Shown in pieces: positions 8,817 to 17,845 of a stretch of DNA of 64,000 nucleotides (its first letter is position 1; each line of letters begins with the position of its first letter). Where the stretch lies: the NCBI RefSeq assembly GCF_002561455.1, contig NZ_NTUP01000004.1, positions 71,967-135,966 of the forward strand, read 5' to 3'. The position numbers were made by a program, and so were the translations under genes. Under the pieces are notes generated by a model. It ran no database searches. It was not told the origin of the DNA and saw nothing but the letters and a program-made list of their open reading frames with translations. The stretch comes from Bacillus sp. AFS015802 (lineage in GTDB: Bacteria > Bacillota > Bacilli > Bacillales > Bacillaceae_B).

Positions 8817-9317
8817 ATGGCAAATATCACGTTTAAGAACAACCCTGTCACTCTATTAGGTAATGAGGTAAAAGTAGGCGACAAAGCTCCCAACTTCACA
8901 GTATTAGCTAATGATCTATCAGAAGTCACACTGAATGATTCCAAAAACAAGGTGCGTTTGATCAGTGTCGTTCCTTCCATCGATACCGGAGTTTGTGATG
9001 CACAGACACGCAAATTCAATGAAGAAGCAACGAAATTTGATAATGTAGAAGTATTAACGATTTCAGTGGACCTTCCATTCGCACAGAAACGCTGGTGCGG
9101 AGCGAACGGAATCGAAAATGTCCAAACGCTTTCCGATCACCGCGACCTTTCTTTCGGTGAAGCATTCGGCGTTCACATCCAGGAACTTCGTCTTCTTGCA
9201 CGTGCTGTATTCGTTGTAAACAGCAATGATGAAGTAACATATGTGGAATATGTTAGCGAAGCGACGGACCACCCGGATTATGATGCTGCGGTTGAAGCAG
9301 TGAAAAACGCGAAGTAA
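8817..9317 (+). CDS. tpx: Thiol peroxidase Tpx
   Basis: This 166-residue atypical two-Cys peroxiredoxin reduces hydrogen peroxide and organic hydroperoxides using thioredoxin. The peroxidatic Cys60 lies in [15 protein letters not shown] and the resolving Cys94 in RWCGA, the normal Tpx spacing. I use ATG 8817, which sits behind AGAGGAGGAACAAAT; an upstream in-frame start at 8784 has no ribosome site. It is probably monocistronic, with its own promoter and a strong terminator. Confidence 0.93.
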   Translation: MANITFKNNPVTLLGNEVKVGDKAPNFTVLANDLSEVTLNDSKNKVRLISVVPSIDTGVCDAQTRKFNEEATKFDNVEVLTISVDLPFAQKRWCGANGIENVQTLSDHRDLSFGEAFGVHIQELRLLARAVFVVNSNDEVTYVEYVSEATDHPDYDAAVEAVKNAK

Positions 9318-9347
9318 TCCTATCCCAACCAGAATATTTTTTAAGAC

Positions 9348-9388
9348 ATGCTGACCTGACTTTCCCATGGTCAGCATTGTTTTTTTTA
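9348..9388 (+). terminator. Strong terminator after tpx
   Basis: ATGCTGACC (9348-9356) is exactly complementary to GGTCAGCAT (9369-9377), followed by a long T-run. Confidence 0.88.
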
Positions 9389-9442
9389 CAAACGTCCTGG
9401 ACAAAGGTAAAATAGATGAATGAAATTGAGATAAAGGAATGA

Positions 9443-10435
9443 ATGCCGATGATTAATTCGCCAGTCGAATCATTATTTGGAATAATCGACGAGACAGCAA
9501 CGCTGCTGCAGGAAGAACTCGCCTGCAGTTACTTAGAAGCCGTTGCCGAAACGGGGGAGAACCTGTTTCAGGGGGATGTCCTCCAGGAAGAGGTCAGCGA
9601 ACTGACCAAGAAGCGCCTGAACAAGAAGTACGATGAAGTAAACCTTTCTCAACTTGAGAATGAAAATATCCGTAAAGCCTTTCAATTCGCGATTTTAAAA
9701 GGCATGAAAGAAAACGTACAGCCGAATCACCAAATGACGCCGGACTCACTCGGTTTATTTATCAGCTATCTGGTGAATAAATTCACGGCAGATATGGATA
9801 AGCTTACGGTTCTTGACCCTGCGATCGGAACAGGGAACCTATTGACGACGGTGTTGAACCAAATGCCGGGAAAAGAAACCCAGTCCATCGGGGTTGAAAT
9901 CGATGAAGTATTGATCAAACTCGCCTATGTGGGAGCGGACCTTCAGAAGCATCCGTTACAGCTCTTTAACCAGGATTCATTAGAGCCGTTGTTCATCGAT
10001 CCCGTCGATCTTGTCCTTTGCGACCTGCCGATCGGGTATTATCCGAATGACCTGCGCGCCCAGGATTATGAACTGAAAGCGGATGAGGGCCATTCCTATG
10101 CCCACCATCTGTTCATCGAACAAAGTCTGAAGCATACGAAAGACGGAGGATACTTATTCTTCATCGTGCCGAACGGACTGTTTGAATCACCGCACAGCGC
10201 ACAGCTTCAAGGATACTTGAAAGAGAAAGCCGACATCCAGGGCTTCCTTCAGCTGCCGCTTTCCCTATTTAAAAATAAAAACTCGGCGAAGAGTATCCTG
10301 ATCCTTCAGAAGAAAAAGACAGGAATCAAGCCTCCAAAAGAGGTACTTCTTGCGCAACTGCCAAGTTTATCGAACCAGAGAGCCCTTCAGGACATCCTGT
10401 CGAAGATCGATCAGTGGCTTGTACAGAATAAATAA
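9443..10435 (+). CDS. ytxK: YtxK-like class I SAM methyltransferase
   Basis: This 330-residue protein resembles N6-adenine DNA methyltransferase folds of type I restriction enzymes. The SAM motif I is VLDPAIGTGN (residues about 131-140). The position of the catalytic (N/D)PP(Y/F) motif reads DLPIGYY, so the second Pro-aromatic pair is altered; I recall the same feature in B. subtilis YtxK, which lies next to ackA. There is no target-recognition domain or HsdR partner, so a restriction role is unlikely. The ATG follows AAAGGAATGA. Confidence 0.8.
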   Translation: MPMINSPVESLFGIIDETATLLQEELACSYLEAVAETGENLFQGDVLQEEVSELTKKRLNKKYDEVNLSQLENENIRKAFQFAILKGMKENVQPNHQMTPDSLGLFISYLVNKFTADMDKLTVLDPAIGTGNLLTTVLNQMPGKETQSIGVEIDEVLIKLAYVGADLQKHPLQLFNQDSLEPLFIDPVDLVLCDLPIGYYPNDLRAQDYELKADEGHSYAHHLFIEQSLKHTKDGGYLFFIVPNGLFESPHSAQLQGYLKEKADIQGFLQLPLSLFKNKNSAKSILILQKKKTGIKPPKEVLLAQLPSLSNQRALQDILSKIDQWLVQNK

Positions 10436-10466
10436 TAAATACAAAACCTAAATGAACACACCAATG

Positions 10467-10506
10467 AGCAGTCCTATTCGTAACTGAATGAGACTGCTTT
10501 TTTTTG
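10467..10506 (+). terminator. Terminator after ytxK
   Basis: AGCAGTC pairs with GACTGCT, with an inner ATTC/GAAT helix, followed by a T-run. Confidence 0.75.
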
Positions 10507-10529
10507 TTGATGTATACAGGGTTGTTTTA

Positions 10530-10718
10530 ATAAGGGAAGTTTTTCCGGTTATCCTGCAATGCAGGGTCCGTTTTGGGGGATATAAGGGGAGTTATTCCGG
10601 TTAAGGTAACGAAGAATGGTCCATTTTCATGCTTTCGGAGTAAATAGGCGGAATTATTCCCCCTATTCCTCCATATTTTGAGATGCATTCTTCAATAACA
10701 GGAAATTCTCCGCTTATT
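10530..10718. repeat. Four-unit palindrome array (52/62/51-bp spacing), copy 1
   Basis: Four versions of an imperfect palindrome of the form ATAAGCGGA-ATTTTCCGCTTAT begin at 10530, 10582, 10644 and 10695. Spacings of 52, 62 and 51 bp are identical to those of the array at 54.0 kb and mirror the array at 60.0 kb. The linkers also resemble those of the 54.0-kb copy. No coding potential is seen. Confidence 0.8.
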
Positions 10719-10732
10719 TTAGTAGAGTGGGC

Positions 10733-11015
10733 TATCGGCGAAGCCCCTCCGCTTTTCTTATTGTCCAGCTCCGACGGCTAGTCCCTCGAGGTCATAAGCT
10801 AAATGGGCAAAAAGGCAAAAGACGCCTTTTCAGCCCATTCATCTTATGCTTGTCGGGACTGACCAAGCCTTCTCCGCTTTTCGATATGTCCAGCTCCGGG
10901 GCTTAGAGGCTCGAGGTCATAAGTCAAGAACACCAAAAAGGCAAAAGGCGCCTTTCCGGTGTTCCCGCCTTATGCTTGTCGCCTCTGGGCAAAGCCCCTC
11001 CGCTTTTCGTATTCT
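10733..11015. repeat. Two tandem ~126-bp CTCCGCTTTTC elements
   Basis: CTCCGCTTTTC recurs at about 10747, 10872 and 10998, delimiting two units of about 125 bp. Each has a TCCAGCTCC stretch, CTCGAGGTCATAAG, a hairpin (AATGGGC/GCCCATT in the first, AACACC/GGTGTT in the second) and CTTATGCTTGTCG. The family is recalled as a common extragenic repeat in Bacillaceae. It lies 30 bp upstream of the ackA cre site. Confidence 0.75.
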
Positions 11016-11043
11016 AATTTTTGTGAAAATATTTAATTTAACA

Positions 11044-11057
11044 TGAAAACGATGTCA
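11044..11057 (+). promoter_or_regulatory. CcpA cre site upstream of ackA
   Basis: TGAAAACGATGTCA matches the catabolite-responsive element consensus TGWAANCGNTNWCA at every position. It is centred about 56 bp before the predicted transcription start, the upstream placement used for CcpA activation of ackA in B. subtilis. Confidence 0.85.
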
Positions 11058-11071
11058 TTTCAAGCTTTTTC

Positions 11072-11100
11072 TTGAAATAGGGTGGAGTCAGTGATTTAAT
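11072..11100 (+). promoter_or_regulatory. ackA promoter with extended -10
   Basis: TTGAAA (11072-11077) and TTTAAT (11095-11100) are 17 bp apart, and a TGA triplet precedes the -10. Confidence 0.65.
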
Positions 11101-11182
11101 GGGGAATTGAGAGATAAAAAACGATTCAATGAACAGAATAAAGATAGAGTCGATAGATCGAAAACAAAAGGAGCGATACAAC

Positions 11183-12376
11183 GTGGCAAAAAAAGTGATT
11201 GCAATTAATGCTGGAAGCTCTTCATTAAAGTTTCAGCTTTTTGATATGCCTGAAGAAACGGTTATTACCAAAGGTCTGATTGAACGTATCGGATTGAACG
11301 ATGCGGTTTTCAATATAACAGTGAACGATGAGAAACGTGAAGAAGTAACGGATATCCCGAACCATGAAGTAGCGGTTAAAATGCTGCTTGAAAAACTGAC
11401 AGGCTATGGCATCATCAATTCACTTGATGAAATCCAGGGTATCGGACACCGTGTCGTACATGGGGGAGAGGTCTTCAATGACTCCGTTCTGATCACAGAT
11501 GAAGTTGTAATGAAAATCGAAGAGCTGTCTGATTTAGCGCCACTTCATAACCCGGCAAACTTAACGGGAATCAAAGCATTCCAAAGCGTGTTGCCGAATG
11601 TTCCTGCGGTTGCCGTGTTTGATACAGCGTTCCACCAATCCATGCCGGAAAGCTCATTCTTATACAGCCTTCCGTACGAGTACTATGAAGATTTCGGAAT
11701 CCGTAAATATGGTTTCCACGGAACCTCCCACAAGTATGTATCTCAGCGTGCAGCTGAAATGCTTGGCCGTCCGGAAGAGCAAGTTCGCCTGATTTCCTGT
11801 CACTTAGGGAACGGTGCAAGTATCGCAGCGATCGAAGGCGGTAAATCAATCGATACATCAATGGGCTTCACACCACTTGCAGGGGTTGCCATGGGAACTC
11901 GTTCAGGTAATATCGATCCGGCCCTTATCCCGTTCATCATGGAGAAAACAGGATCAACGGCTGATGAAGTATTAAACATCCTGAACAAGAAGTCCGGTAT
12001 GCTTGGTGTTTCTGGATTCTCAAGTGACCTTCGTGACATTGAACAACAGGCTTCAGAAGGGAACGAGCGTGCGGAACTTGCCCTTGAAGTGTTCGCCAAT
12101 CGTATCCACAAATACATCGGATCTTATGCTTCACGCATGTACGGTGTAGACGCGATCGTCTTTACAGCAGGTATCGGGGAAAACAGTACACTGGTCCGTG
12201 AAAAAGTTCTTCAAGGCTTGGAATTTATGGGCGTATACTGGGATCCTGCCCGCAACAAAGTACGCGGAAAAGAAGCATTCGTCAACTACCCGCATTCACC
12301 GGTTAAAGTCATGGTCATTCCAACGAATGAAGAAGTCATGATTGCCCGTGATGTTGTAGAAAAAGGGAATATCTAA
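11183..12376 (+). CDS. ackA: Acetate kinase
   Basis: This 397-residue enzyme interconverts acetyl phosphate plus ADP and acetate plus ATP, the last step of overflow metabolism. Family motifs are visible: the N-terminal [36 protein letters not shown] and [12 protein letters not shown] 11183 is chosen because AAAAGGAG lies 9 bp upstream and the protein then starts [14 protein letters not shown] like other AckA proteins; the longer ATG at 11129 adds a non-homologous lysine-rich tail. A perfect cre box and extended -10 promoter indicate activation by CcpA in glucose-replete cells. Confidence 0.95.
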   Translation: MAKKVIAINAGSSSLKFQLFDMPEETVITKGLIERIGLNDAVFNITVNDEKREEVTDIPNHEVAVKMLLEKLTGYGIINSLDEIQGIGHRVVHGGEVFNDSVLITDEVVMKIEELSDLAPLHNPANLTGIKAFQSVLPNVPAVAVFDTAFHQSMPESSFLYSLPYEYYEDFGIRKYGFHGTSHKYVSQRAAEMLGRPEEQVRLISCHLGNGASIAAIEGGKSIDTSMGFTPLAGVAMGTRSGNIDPALIPFIMEKTGSTADEVLNILNKKSGMLGVSGFSSDLRDIEQQASEGNERAELALEVFANRIHKYIGSYASRMYGVDAIVFTAGIGENSTLVREKVLQGLEFMGVYWDPARNKVRGKEAFVNYPHSPVKVMVIPTNEEVMIARDVVEKGNI

Positions 12377-12381
12377 TAAAT

Positions 12382-12465
12382 GAAACGGGGTCGCCTTGGC
12401 GGTCCTGTTTTTTATTTGCTCAAAAAAAGTGGTTACCCGGTTCCTGGAATAACCGGGTTTTGGTT
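12382..12465 (+). terminator. Two consecutive hairpins after ackA
   Basis: ACGGGGTCGCC pairs with GGCGGTCCTGT before a T6 run. About 20 bp later CCCGGTT pairs with AACCGGG before TTTT, acting as a back-up terminator. Confidence 0.7.
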
Positions 12466-12595
12466 ATTTGATCTCCATTCTGACCGGTTTTTTGCTTCAG
12501 ATTGTCTGTTTCAGCTGGGAATGTAGACCTGTAAGAGGGTTTTAGGCCGGATGAGGTGGGGGATTCTTTGTCTGAATCTCGCCCTCGCCGGGGAA

Positions 12596-12712
12596 TCATG
12601 CGAGAAATGCCGGGAATCGTGCCGGACGAAAGATAATCATGCGGGAAATGAAATCTTTCATGCGGGATTCTGATTTATCAAGCGAGATTTCAACTAGTCA
12701 TGCCGAGATGTC
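12596..12712. repeat. Six-fold TCATGCGGGA array, 20-21 bp period
   Basis: Units of the form TCATGCGrGAAAT begin at 12596, 12617, 12637, 12658, 12678 and 12698. Spacings are 21, 20, 21, 20 and 20 bp. The motif differs from the GACGCAAT array but has the same period. It fills the gap between the ackA terminators and the EcsC-like gene. Confidence 0.8.
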
Positions 12713-12841
12713 GAATTTTCTTTACGCCCGCCCCTGAAAAATTTACTGACTATTCCCAACACTCTTCTCATAACGAAAGAATTGCTCACCCTATATATGA
12801 TATACTAAACGTAAATTGAGGAATGTAAGGAGTGGGGAGAA

Positions 12842-13681
12842 GTGAACTGGTCAGAACGAGATAAGCAGGTATGGCAGTCGATCAAGACGTGGAGAGAAGA
12901 GTTGTATGAATATGAAGCGAATGATTTGGAGCATACATATGTGAAGTGGTTGGATTACGCGTTTGAATCGGTTCCTGAAGATGTGCAGGATCAATTTTTT
13001 CAGCGGCTGGATGGCTGGTTGTTTCATATGCACTCCCTGATTCAAGGTTCACAGATGCAAAACGACGCACGTGAGCGCATCCTTGTGACGGCACGGGCCT
13101 TCAATCAGGACATTCAGACGGTCGAGGATCTTCACTACTTGACGATTGACCAGCTTCATTACATAGCGGAACAGCATGCAGGACGCCATCGCATCTATTC
13201 TCTCGTACAAGGAGGGGTGACGGGGACAGGCGGCCTGGTGGCACTCGGATCGGATCTGCCGGCCATGCTCGTCATCAATCTGCGTTCCGTGCAGCTGATC
13301 GCCATCACGTACGGATTTGATGTGCAGACTCCATTTGAAATGATGACATCCCTGAAGGTGTTCCATGCGGCGACCCTGCCGGCAAGACTACGTGCCCTTG
13401 CGTGGGAGGATCTGATGGAGGACCTGAACAAGAAGGATTCGAATTACTTCTATGATGGATCGGAGCAGCTGACGGATTATACTTGGCTGGAAGGATCCAT
13501 GAAGCAGGCACTGAAAGCGATGGCGATCACCATGTTTAAAGGGAAGAAGTGGTCCGGCCTGCCCCTTGTCAGCATCGCCATCGGAGCGGGCTCCAATTAT
13601 CAGCTTTCAAGAAAAATCACGGATTTTGCGGAGAAATATTATCAGTATCGATATTTACGCGATAAGAAAAATGAACAATAA
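12842..13681 (+). CDS. EcsC family protein
   Basis: This 279-residue protein has the EcsC-family core: a hydrophobic glycine-rich stretch VQGGVTGTGGLVALGSDLPA (near residues 122-141), then NLRSVQLIAITYGFD. EcsC is encoded with the EcsAB exporter in B. subtilis, but its function is unknown and no ABC genes adjoin this copy. The N-terminal third is acidic and helical. GTG 12842 follows AAGGAGTGGGGAGAA. It occupies the ackA-argG interval where I would expect moaB in B. subtilis. Confidence 0.75.
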   Translation: MNWSERDKQVWQSIKTWREELYEYEANDLEHTYVKWLDYAFESVPEDVQDQFFQRLDGWLFHMHSLIQGSQMQNDARERILVTARAFNQDIQTVEDLHYLTIDQLHYIAEQHAGRHRIYSLVQGGVTGTGGLVALGSDLPAMLVINLRSVQLIAITYGFDVQTPFEMMTSLKVFHAATLPARLRALAWEDLMEDLNKKDSNYFYDGSEQLTDYTWLEGSMKQALKAMAITMFKGKKWSGLPLVSIAIGAGSNYQLSRKITDFAEKYYQYRYLRDKKNEQ

Positions 13682-13722
13682 TAAAAGGGGAATGATGTGT
13701 TCAAGGCATCGTTCCCCTTTTT
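13682..13722. terminator. Bidirectional terminator between convergent genes
   Basis: AAAAGGGGAATGATG pairs with CATCGTTCCCCTTTT. A-rich and T-rich flanks let it serve the EcsC-like gene and the minus-strand gene, whose stop lies within it. Confidence 0.8.
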
Positions 13723-14021
13723 GTTTTTTCCGGATTGGTCCGGTACCAAATCCATAAATCATTGATCTCCGAAGCCCGTTCGGAAATTTCATTATTTATC
13801 ATGCAGGACTGTTCGAAGTCATCTTCCTGAGCGAGTTCTTCCTGAAGACGCTCAATCTCCCCATCAATTTCCCCGATACGGTCTGGAATTGTTCCACGGA
13901 CGCGCTCCCACTCAAGAAGGATCTCTTCCTGTTCTTCAGGAGAATACATCGGCCATTCCTTCAACATCACGGGAAGAAGGATTCCCAGTCTGCGATTATA
14001 AGCAAAGAATTCGTTCCTCAT
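13701..14021 (-). CDS. Conserved small hypothetical protein, acidic coiled coil
   Basis: I do not recognise this 106-residue protein by name. It is strongly acidic and predicted helical, with a heptad-like centre (IGEIDGEIERLQEELAQ), no signal peptide and no membrane segment. The preferred start is ATG 14021 because GAGGAG lies about 10 bp upstream on the minus strand; a GTG at 14039 has no ribosome site. Clean spacing against a shared terminator and good codon usage support a real gene. It diverges from argG. Confidence 0.6.
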   Translation of the reverse strand: MRNEFFAYNRRLGILLPVMLKEWPMYSPEEQEEILLEWERVRGTIPDRIGEIDGEIERLQEELAQEDDFEQSCMINNEISERASEINDLWIWYRTNPEKTKRGTMP

Positions 14022-14130
14022 CTTCTGGATGCTCCTCACTTTTCATTCTTCTTTCATCCTACAATAAATTCGCCCGTAAGCCCAGTGCAAAGGCAATGTC
14101 ACCTAATGTTCATAAAATAATTATACAAAT

Positions 14131-14201
14131 TTATGAATAAGTATTGATGTATTTCTTGTAAACTGCTAATATAAATTCATCTTAAAGAATAAATATTCAT
14201 T
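14131..14201 (+). promoter_or_regulatory. argG promoter with two ARG boxes
   Basis: TTGATG (14144-14149), a 17-bp spacer, a TGC extension and TAATAT (14167-14172) form an extended -10 promoter. TTATGAATAAGTATTGAT (14131-14148) overlaps the -35 and AGAATAAATATTCATT (14186-14201) lies just past the start. Both resemble AhrC/ArgR operators, so arginine repression is expected. Confidence 0.7.
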
Positions 14202-14231
14202 TATATAGAAAATCAACAGGAGGAGATACGG

Positions 14232-15443
14232 ATGAATAAAAAAGTGGTATTAGCCTATTCAGGTGGTTTGGATACGTCGGTTGCGGTTCAATGGTTAAAG
14301 GAAAAAGGATACGAAGTCATTGCATGCTGCCTGGATGTGGGTGAAGGGAAAGATCTTGATTTTGTACAAGAAAAAGCATTGACGGTCGGGGCGTCCAAAA
14401 GCTATGTCATCGATGCGAAAGAAGAGTTCGCGAATGAATACGCCCTTCTTGCCCTGCAAAGTCATGCACTTTACGAAGGAAAATATCCACTGGTGTCCGC
14501 TCTATCAAGACCGTTGATTGCCAAGAAGCTTGTGGAAATCGCAGAACAGGAAAATGCAACGGCTGTGGCACATGGTTGTACGGGAAAAGGAAATGACCAG
14601 GTGAGATTTGAAGTCTCGATCGCAGCACTGAATCCTTCTTTAGAAGTGATCGCGCCGGTTCGTGAATGGAAATGGTCACGTGAGGAAGAAATTGAGTACG
14701 CAAAGGACAAGGGAATTCCTATCCCGATCAATCTGGATTCCCCATACAGCATCGACCAGAACCTTTGGGGCAGAAGCAATGAGTGCGGTGTGCTGGAAAA
14801 TCCTTGGGCTGCACCACCGGAAGATGCTTACGACCTGACATCAAGCATCGAAGAATCACCGAATGAAGCGGATGTGGTTGAAATCACTTTCTCCAAAGGG
14901 GTACCTGTGGAATTGGACCATGTTTCCTATCCACTGGATGAAATCATTGCCAAGCTGAATGTGCTGGCCGGTAAGCACGGGGTCGGACGCATCGATCATG
15001 TGGAGAATCGCCTGGTCGGGATCAAGTCGCGTGAAGTGTATGAATGTCCGGCTGCCATGACTCTTTTAAAAGCGCATAAGGAACTGGAAGATCTGACATT
15101 GGTGAAGGAACTTGCTCATTTCAAACCGGTGATCGAGAAAAAAATGACCGAATTAATTTATGAGGGACTCTGGTTCTCTCCATTGAATAAAGCGCTGAAG
15201 GCATTCCTTGATCAAACACAGGTGTATGTGAATGGTGTCGTCCGAGTGAAATTATTCAAGGGACATGCGATCGTGGAAGGAAGAAAATCGCCTAATTCCC
15301 TTTATGATGAGAAGCTGGCCACGTATACAAAAGCGGATGAATTCGATCATGATGCTGCCGTTGGATTCATTCAACTATGGGGTCTGCCGACAAAGGTGTC
15401 TTCTATTGTGAACGCTGAGAAGAAAGAGAAAGTCACTCTATGA
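14232..15443 (+). CDS. argG: Argininosuccinate synthase
   Basis: This 403-residue cytosolic enzyme joins citrulline and aspartate, using ATP, to give argininosuccinate in arginine biosynthesis. The ATP pyrophosphatase loop AYSGGLDTS is at residues 8-16, and family blocks [14 protein letters not shown] and [13 protein letters not shown] are intact. Length is standard. The ATG follows CAGGAGGAGA. The stop overlaps the argH start by 4 bp (ATGA), giving translational coupling. ARG boxes flank the promoter. Confidence 0.96.
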   Translation: MNKKVVLAYSGGLDTSVAVQWLKEKGYEVIACCLDVGEGKDLDFVQEKALTVGASKSYVIDAKEEFANEYALLALQSHALYEGKYPLVSALSRPLIAKKLVEIAEQENATAVAHGCTGKGNDQVRFEVSIAALNPSLEVIAPVREWKWSREEEIEYAKDKGIPIPINLDSPYSIDQNLWGRSNECGVLENPWAAPPEDAYDLTSSIEESPNEADVVEITFSKGVPVELDHVSYPLDEIIAKLNVLAGKHGVGRIDHVENRLVGIKSREVYECPAAMTLLKAHKELEDLTLVKELAHFKPVIEKKMTELIYEGLWFSPLNKALKAFLDQTQVYVNGVVRVKLFKGHAIVEGRKSPNSLYDEKLATYTKADEFDHDAAVGFIQLWGLPTKVSSIVNAEKKEKVTL

Positions 15444-16834
15444 GTAAGCTATGGGGAGGACGTTTTACCAAGAAGCCGGAAGAGTGGGTGGATGAATTCA
15501 ATGCATCCATCTCATTTGACCAGGAGCTTGTGTTAGAAGATATTGAAGGCAGCATCGCTCATGTGAAAATGTTAAAGAAATGCGGAATTCTGACGGTGAG
15601 TGAATCCGATCAGATCCTGGATGGATTACACGTGCTATACGCTAAGGCAGAAAAAAATGAACTGGAATTTTCCGTGGAATATGAAGATATTCATCTGAAC
15701 CTTGAGAAACAGCTGATTGATTTAATCGGTGAAGTCGGCGGAAAACTTCACACGGGCAGAAGCCGGAACGACCAGATTGCGACCGACATGCATCTGTTTT
15801 TAAAAAGACGGGTGGAGGAAATCGTCAAGCTCGTTGAAGATTTACAGGAAGCGATCATCGTACAGGCTGACGAGAATGTGGAAACGATCATTCCTGGCTA
15901 TACTCATCTCCAGCGTGCCCAGCCGATTTCGTTCGCTCATCATCTGATGTGTTATTTCTGGATGTTGAACCGTGATAAGGAGCGACTTGTCGACTCGTTA
16001 AAAAGAATCGACATTTCTCCACTGGGTGCCGGGGCGCTTGCCGGGACAACATTCCCAATCGATCGCGAGTATTCAGCTGAACTTCTTGGCTTCGATTCCT
16101 GCTATGAAAACAGTCTGGATGCCGTAAGTGACCGTGATTTCATCCTGGAATTCCTGAGCAACAGCTCGATCATGATGACCCATCTTTCCCGCCTCGCGGA
16201 AGAGATGATCCTTTGGTCCACGGAGGAGTTCCGATTCATCGAGCTCGATGACAGCTTCACGACTGGAAGCAGTATCATGCCCCAGAAGAAGAATCCGGAT
16301 ATGGCGGAGCTTGTCAGAGGGAAGACAGGCAGGGTGAATGGGAATCTCATTTCCCTTTTGACGGTTTTAAAAGGGTTGCCTCTTGCGTACAACAAGGATA
16401 TGCAGGAAGACAAGGAAGGGATGTTTGATACGGTGAAAACCGTGGTGGGATCTCTTAAGATTTTCACGGGTATGATTTCTACGATGAAAGTGAATAAAGG
16501 ACAGATGGAAGAAGCGGTCGGAAATGATTTCTCCAATGCGACGGAGCTTGCGGATTATTTGGCAACGAAGGGGATTCCGTTCAGACAGGCCCATGAAATT
16601 GTCGGGAAGCTTGTGCTGTATTGCATTGAGAAAGGCTGCTATTTGAAGGATGTAACGCTTCAGGAGTATGGTGGTTTTTCTTCGTTGATCGAAGAGGATA
16701 TCTATTCGATTTTGACTCCGTATTCGGCTGTTGAGAGAAGGAAGTCGTATGGTGGCACGGGGTTTGAGCAGGTGAAGGTGCAGATTGAGAAGGGGAAGGC
16801 TCAGTTGGGGGCAATGGCTACTCAATCTGTTTAG
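15440..16834 (+). CDS. argH: Argininosuccinate lyase
   Basis: This 464-residue member of the fumarase/aspartase superfamily splits argininosuccinate into arginine and fumarate. The signature loop [12 protein letters not shown] lies near residues 277-288, and [12 protein letters not shown] and HLQRAQP are intact. It is coupled to argG by the ATGA overlap. The C-terminal 60 codons use more G/T-ending codons than the rest, but the protein is full length. Confidence 0.95.
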   Translation: MSKLWGGRFTKKPEEWVDEFNASISFDQELVLEDIEGSIAHVKMLKKCGILTVSESDQILDGLHVLYAKAEKNELEFSVEYEDIHLNLEKQLIDLIGEVGGKLHTGRSRNDQIATDMHLFLKRRVEEIVKLVEDLQEAIIVQADENVETIIPGYTHLQRAQPISFAHHLMCYFWMLNRDKERLVDSLKRIDISPLGAGALAGTTFPIDREYSAELLGFDSCYENSLDAVSDRDFILEFLSNSSIMMTHLSRLAEEMILWSTEEFRFIELDDSFTTGSSIMPQKKNPDMAELVRGKTGRVNGNLISLLTVLKGLPLAYNKDMQEDKEGMFDTVKTVVGSLKIFTGMISTMKVNKGQMEEAVGNDFSNATELADYLATKGIPFRQAHEIVGKLVLYCIEKGCYLKDVTLQEYGGFSSLIEEDIYSILTPYSAVERRKSYGGTGFEQVKVQIEKGKAQLGAMATQSV

Positions 16835-16852
16835 AATGAAATTAAAACCCAT

Positions 16853-16905
16853 TAGCGAGTGCTGGTTGATTTTCGCTCCAGGTGCTCGCTTTCCGCTTCA
16901 ATCAC
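16853..16905. repeat. Fragment of dispersed extragenic repeat
   Basis: The stretch GCTGGTTGATTTTCGCTCC followed by GGTGCTCGCTTTCCGC belongs to the same loose family as the repeats at 1-90, 23.53 kb and 36.53 kb. Confidence 0.5.
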
Positions 16906-16934
16906 TATACAGAGTATTATTTTTTCTCATACTT

Positions 16935-16987
16935 AAAAGAGAGGATGAATGTAGAGTCTAACTCCACTCATCCTCTCTTTTGTTTTT
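16935..16987. terminator. Bidirectional terminator argH / usp gene
   Basis: AAAAGAGAGGATGA (16935-16948) is exactly complementary to TCATCCTCTCTTTT (16968-16981), followed by a T-run. It separates convergent genes. Confidence 0.88.
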
Positions 16988-16994
16988 TAGGAAA

Positions 16995-17447
16995 TCAATC
17001 TTCCACTTCTTCCGTCCTTACAACCAGTACGTCGCAGTGGGCGGCACGTGTGATGTGCTCTGAGACACTTCCGATGAGGAAGCGTTCCACGGCGTTGAGG
17101 CCGGTTGCTCCGCATATGACGAGGTCTGCCTTGACGTTTTTGGTTGCTTCTCTTGGGATGATCACTTTCGGGGAGCCGTACTCGACATAGGTCTTGACTT
17201 TGGTCAATCCGGCTTCGGCAGCTTCTGTCTTGTACTCATTTAATAATTCTTCAGCATACTTGATGGCTCTTTCTCCTACTGTGCGGTCATAGGATTCGAT
17301 TGCTGCGAAAGAGCGGGTATCGATGACGTGGATCAGGGACAGAGTGGCATCGTTCCGTTTTGCGATGGCGATCGCTTTTTTGAAGGCCCATTCTGCTTCT
17401 TTAGATCCATCTACAGCTACTAATATGTTCTGATATTTTAAACTCAT
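16995..17447 (-). CDS. Universal stress protein (UspA family)
   Basis: This 150-residue protein has the UspA fold: an N-terminal strand LVAVDGSKEAEWAF and a C-terminal nucleotide-binding loop ICGATGLNAVERFLIGSVS of the G-x2-G-x9-G-S type, so it is probably an ATP-binding member. Such proteins help cells survive growth arrest and stress. The ATG follows AAGGAGGAGATCACT on the minus strand. It is a single-gene unit. Confidence 0.88.
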   Translation of the reverse strand: MSLKYQNILVAVDGSKEAEWAFKKAIAIAKRNDATLSLIHVIDTRSFAAIESYDRTVGERAIKYAEELLNEYKTEAAEAGLTKVKTYVEYGSPKVIIPREATKNVKADLVICGATGLNAVERFLIGSVSEHITRAAHCDVLVVRTEEVED

Positions 17448-17555
17448 AGTGATCTCCTCCTTACATCCATCATACTATATTTTTCCACTCATATCTGTAG
17501 CCAATTTTCGAACAATAACAGGGAAAAGACTATTTATTTTCAAGGGGGAATCGAC

Positions 17556-17708
17556 ATGAAGAAGAAAGATCCGAAAGAACAGTTCACGTATGATGAGAAT
17601 GCGAACCAGCAGGTGAGCCAGCAGATCATGGATTCGTATACGAGCGGTGTCATCGATACGGAGAACGGCCATTACGGTACGTATGAGAACGAAGAGTACG
17701 ATAAGTAG
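17556..17708 (+). CDS. Small acidic hypothetical protein (50 aa)
   Basis: A short ORF starts at ATG 17556 behind a strong AAGGGGGAATCGAC site and encodes 50 residues. It has a lysine-rich start, a middle NQQVSQQIMDSYTSGVID, and a tyrosine/glutamate-rich end. No membrane segment is present. It resembles small cytosolic proteins common in spore formers, but I cannot name it. A hairpin terminator follows, supporting a real monocistronic gene. Confidence 0.6.
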   Translation: MKKKDPKEQFTYDENANQQVSQQIMDSYTSGVIDTENGHYGTYENEEYDK

Positions 17709-17716
17709 GCAGAGGA

Positions 17717-17762
17717 AAGAGCTTGGGGGGAACAGTCGTGTTTCCCTAAGCTTTTTTATTTT
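17717..17762 (+). terminator. Terminator after the 50-aa ORF
   Basis: AGAGCTTGGGGGGAA pairs imperfectly with TTTCCCTAAGCT, followed by a T6 run. Confidence 0.65.
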
Positions 17763-17845
17763 GGAGGTAGAAGCTTCTTTGCATGAAATGCTCCGTCCCT
17801 TCTGCTACAATACTCTATTATATGAAGAGGATAGGAGGTCACGGT

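Noticed and set aside
10846-11046. 66-codon ORF upstream of ackA
   Set aside because: It is composed of the tandem CTCCGCTTTTC repeat and has no ribosome site.
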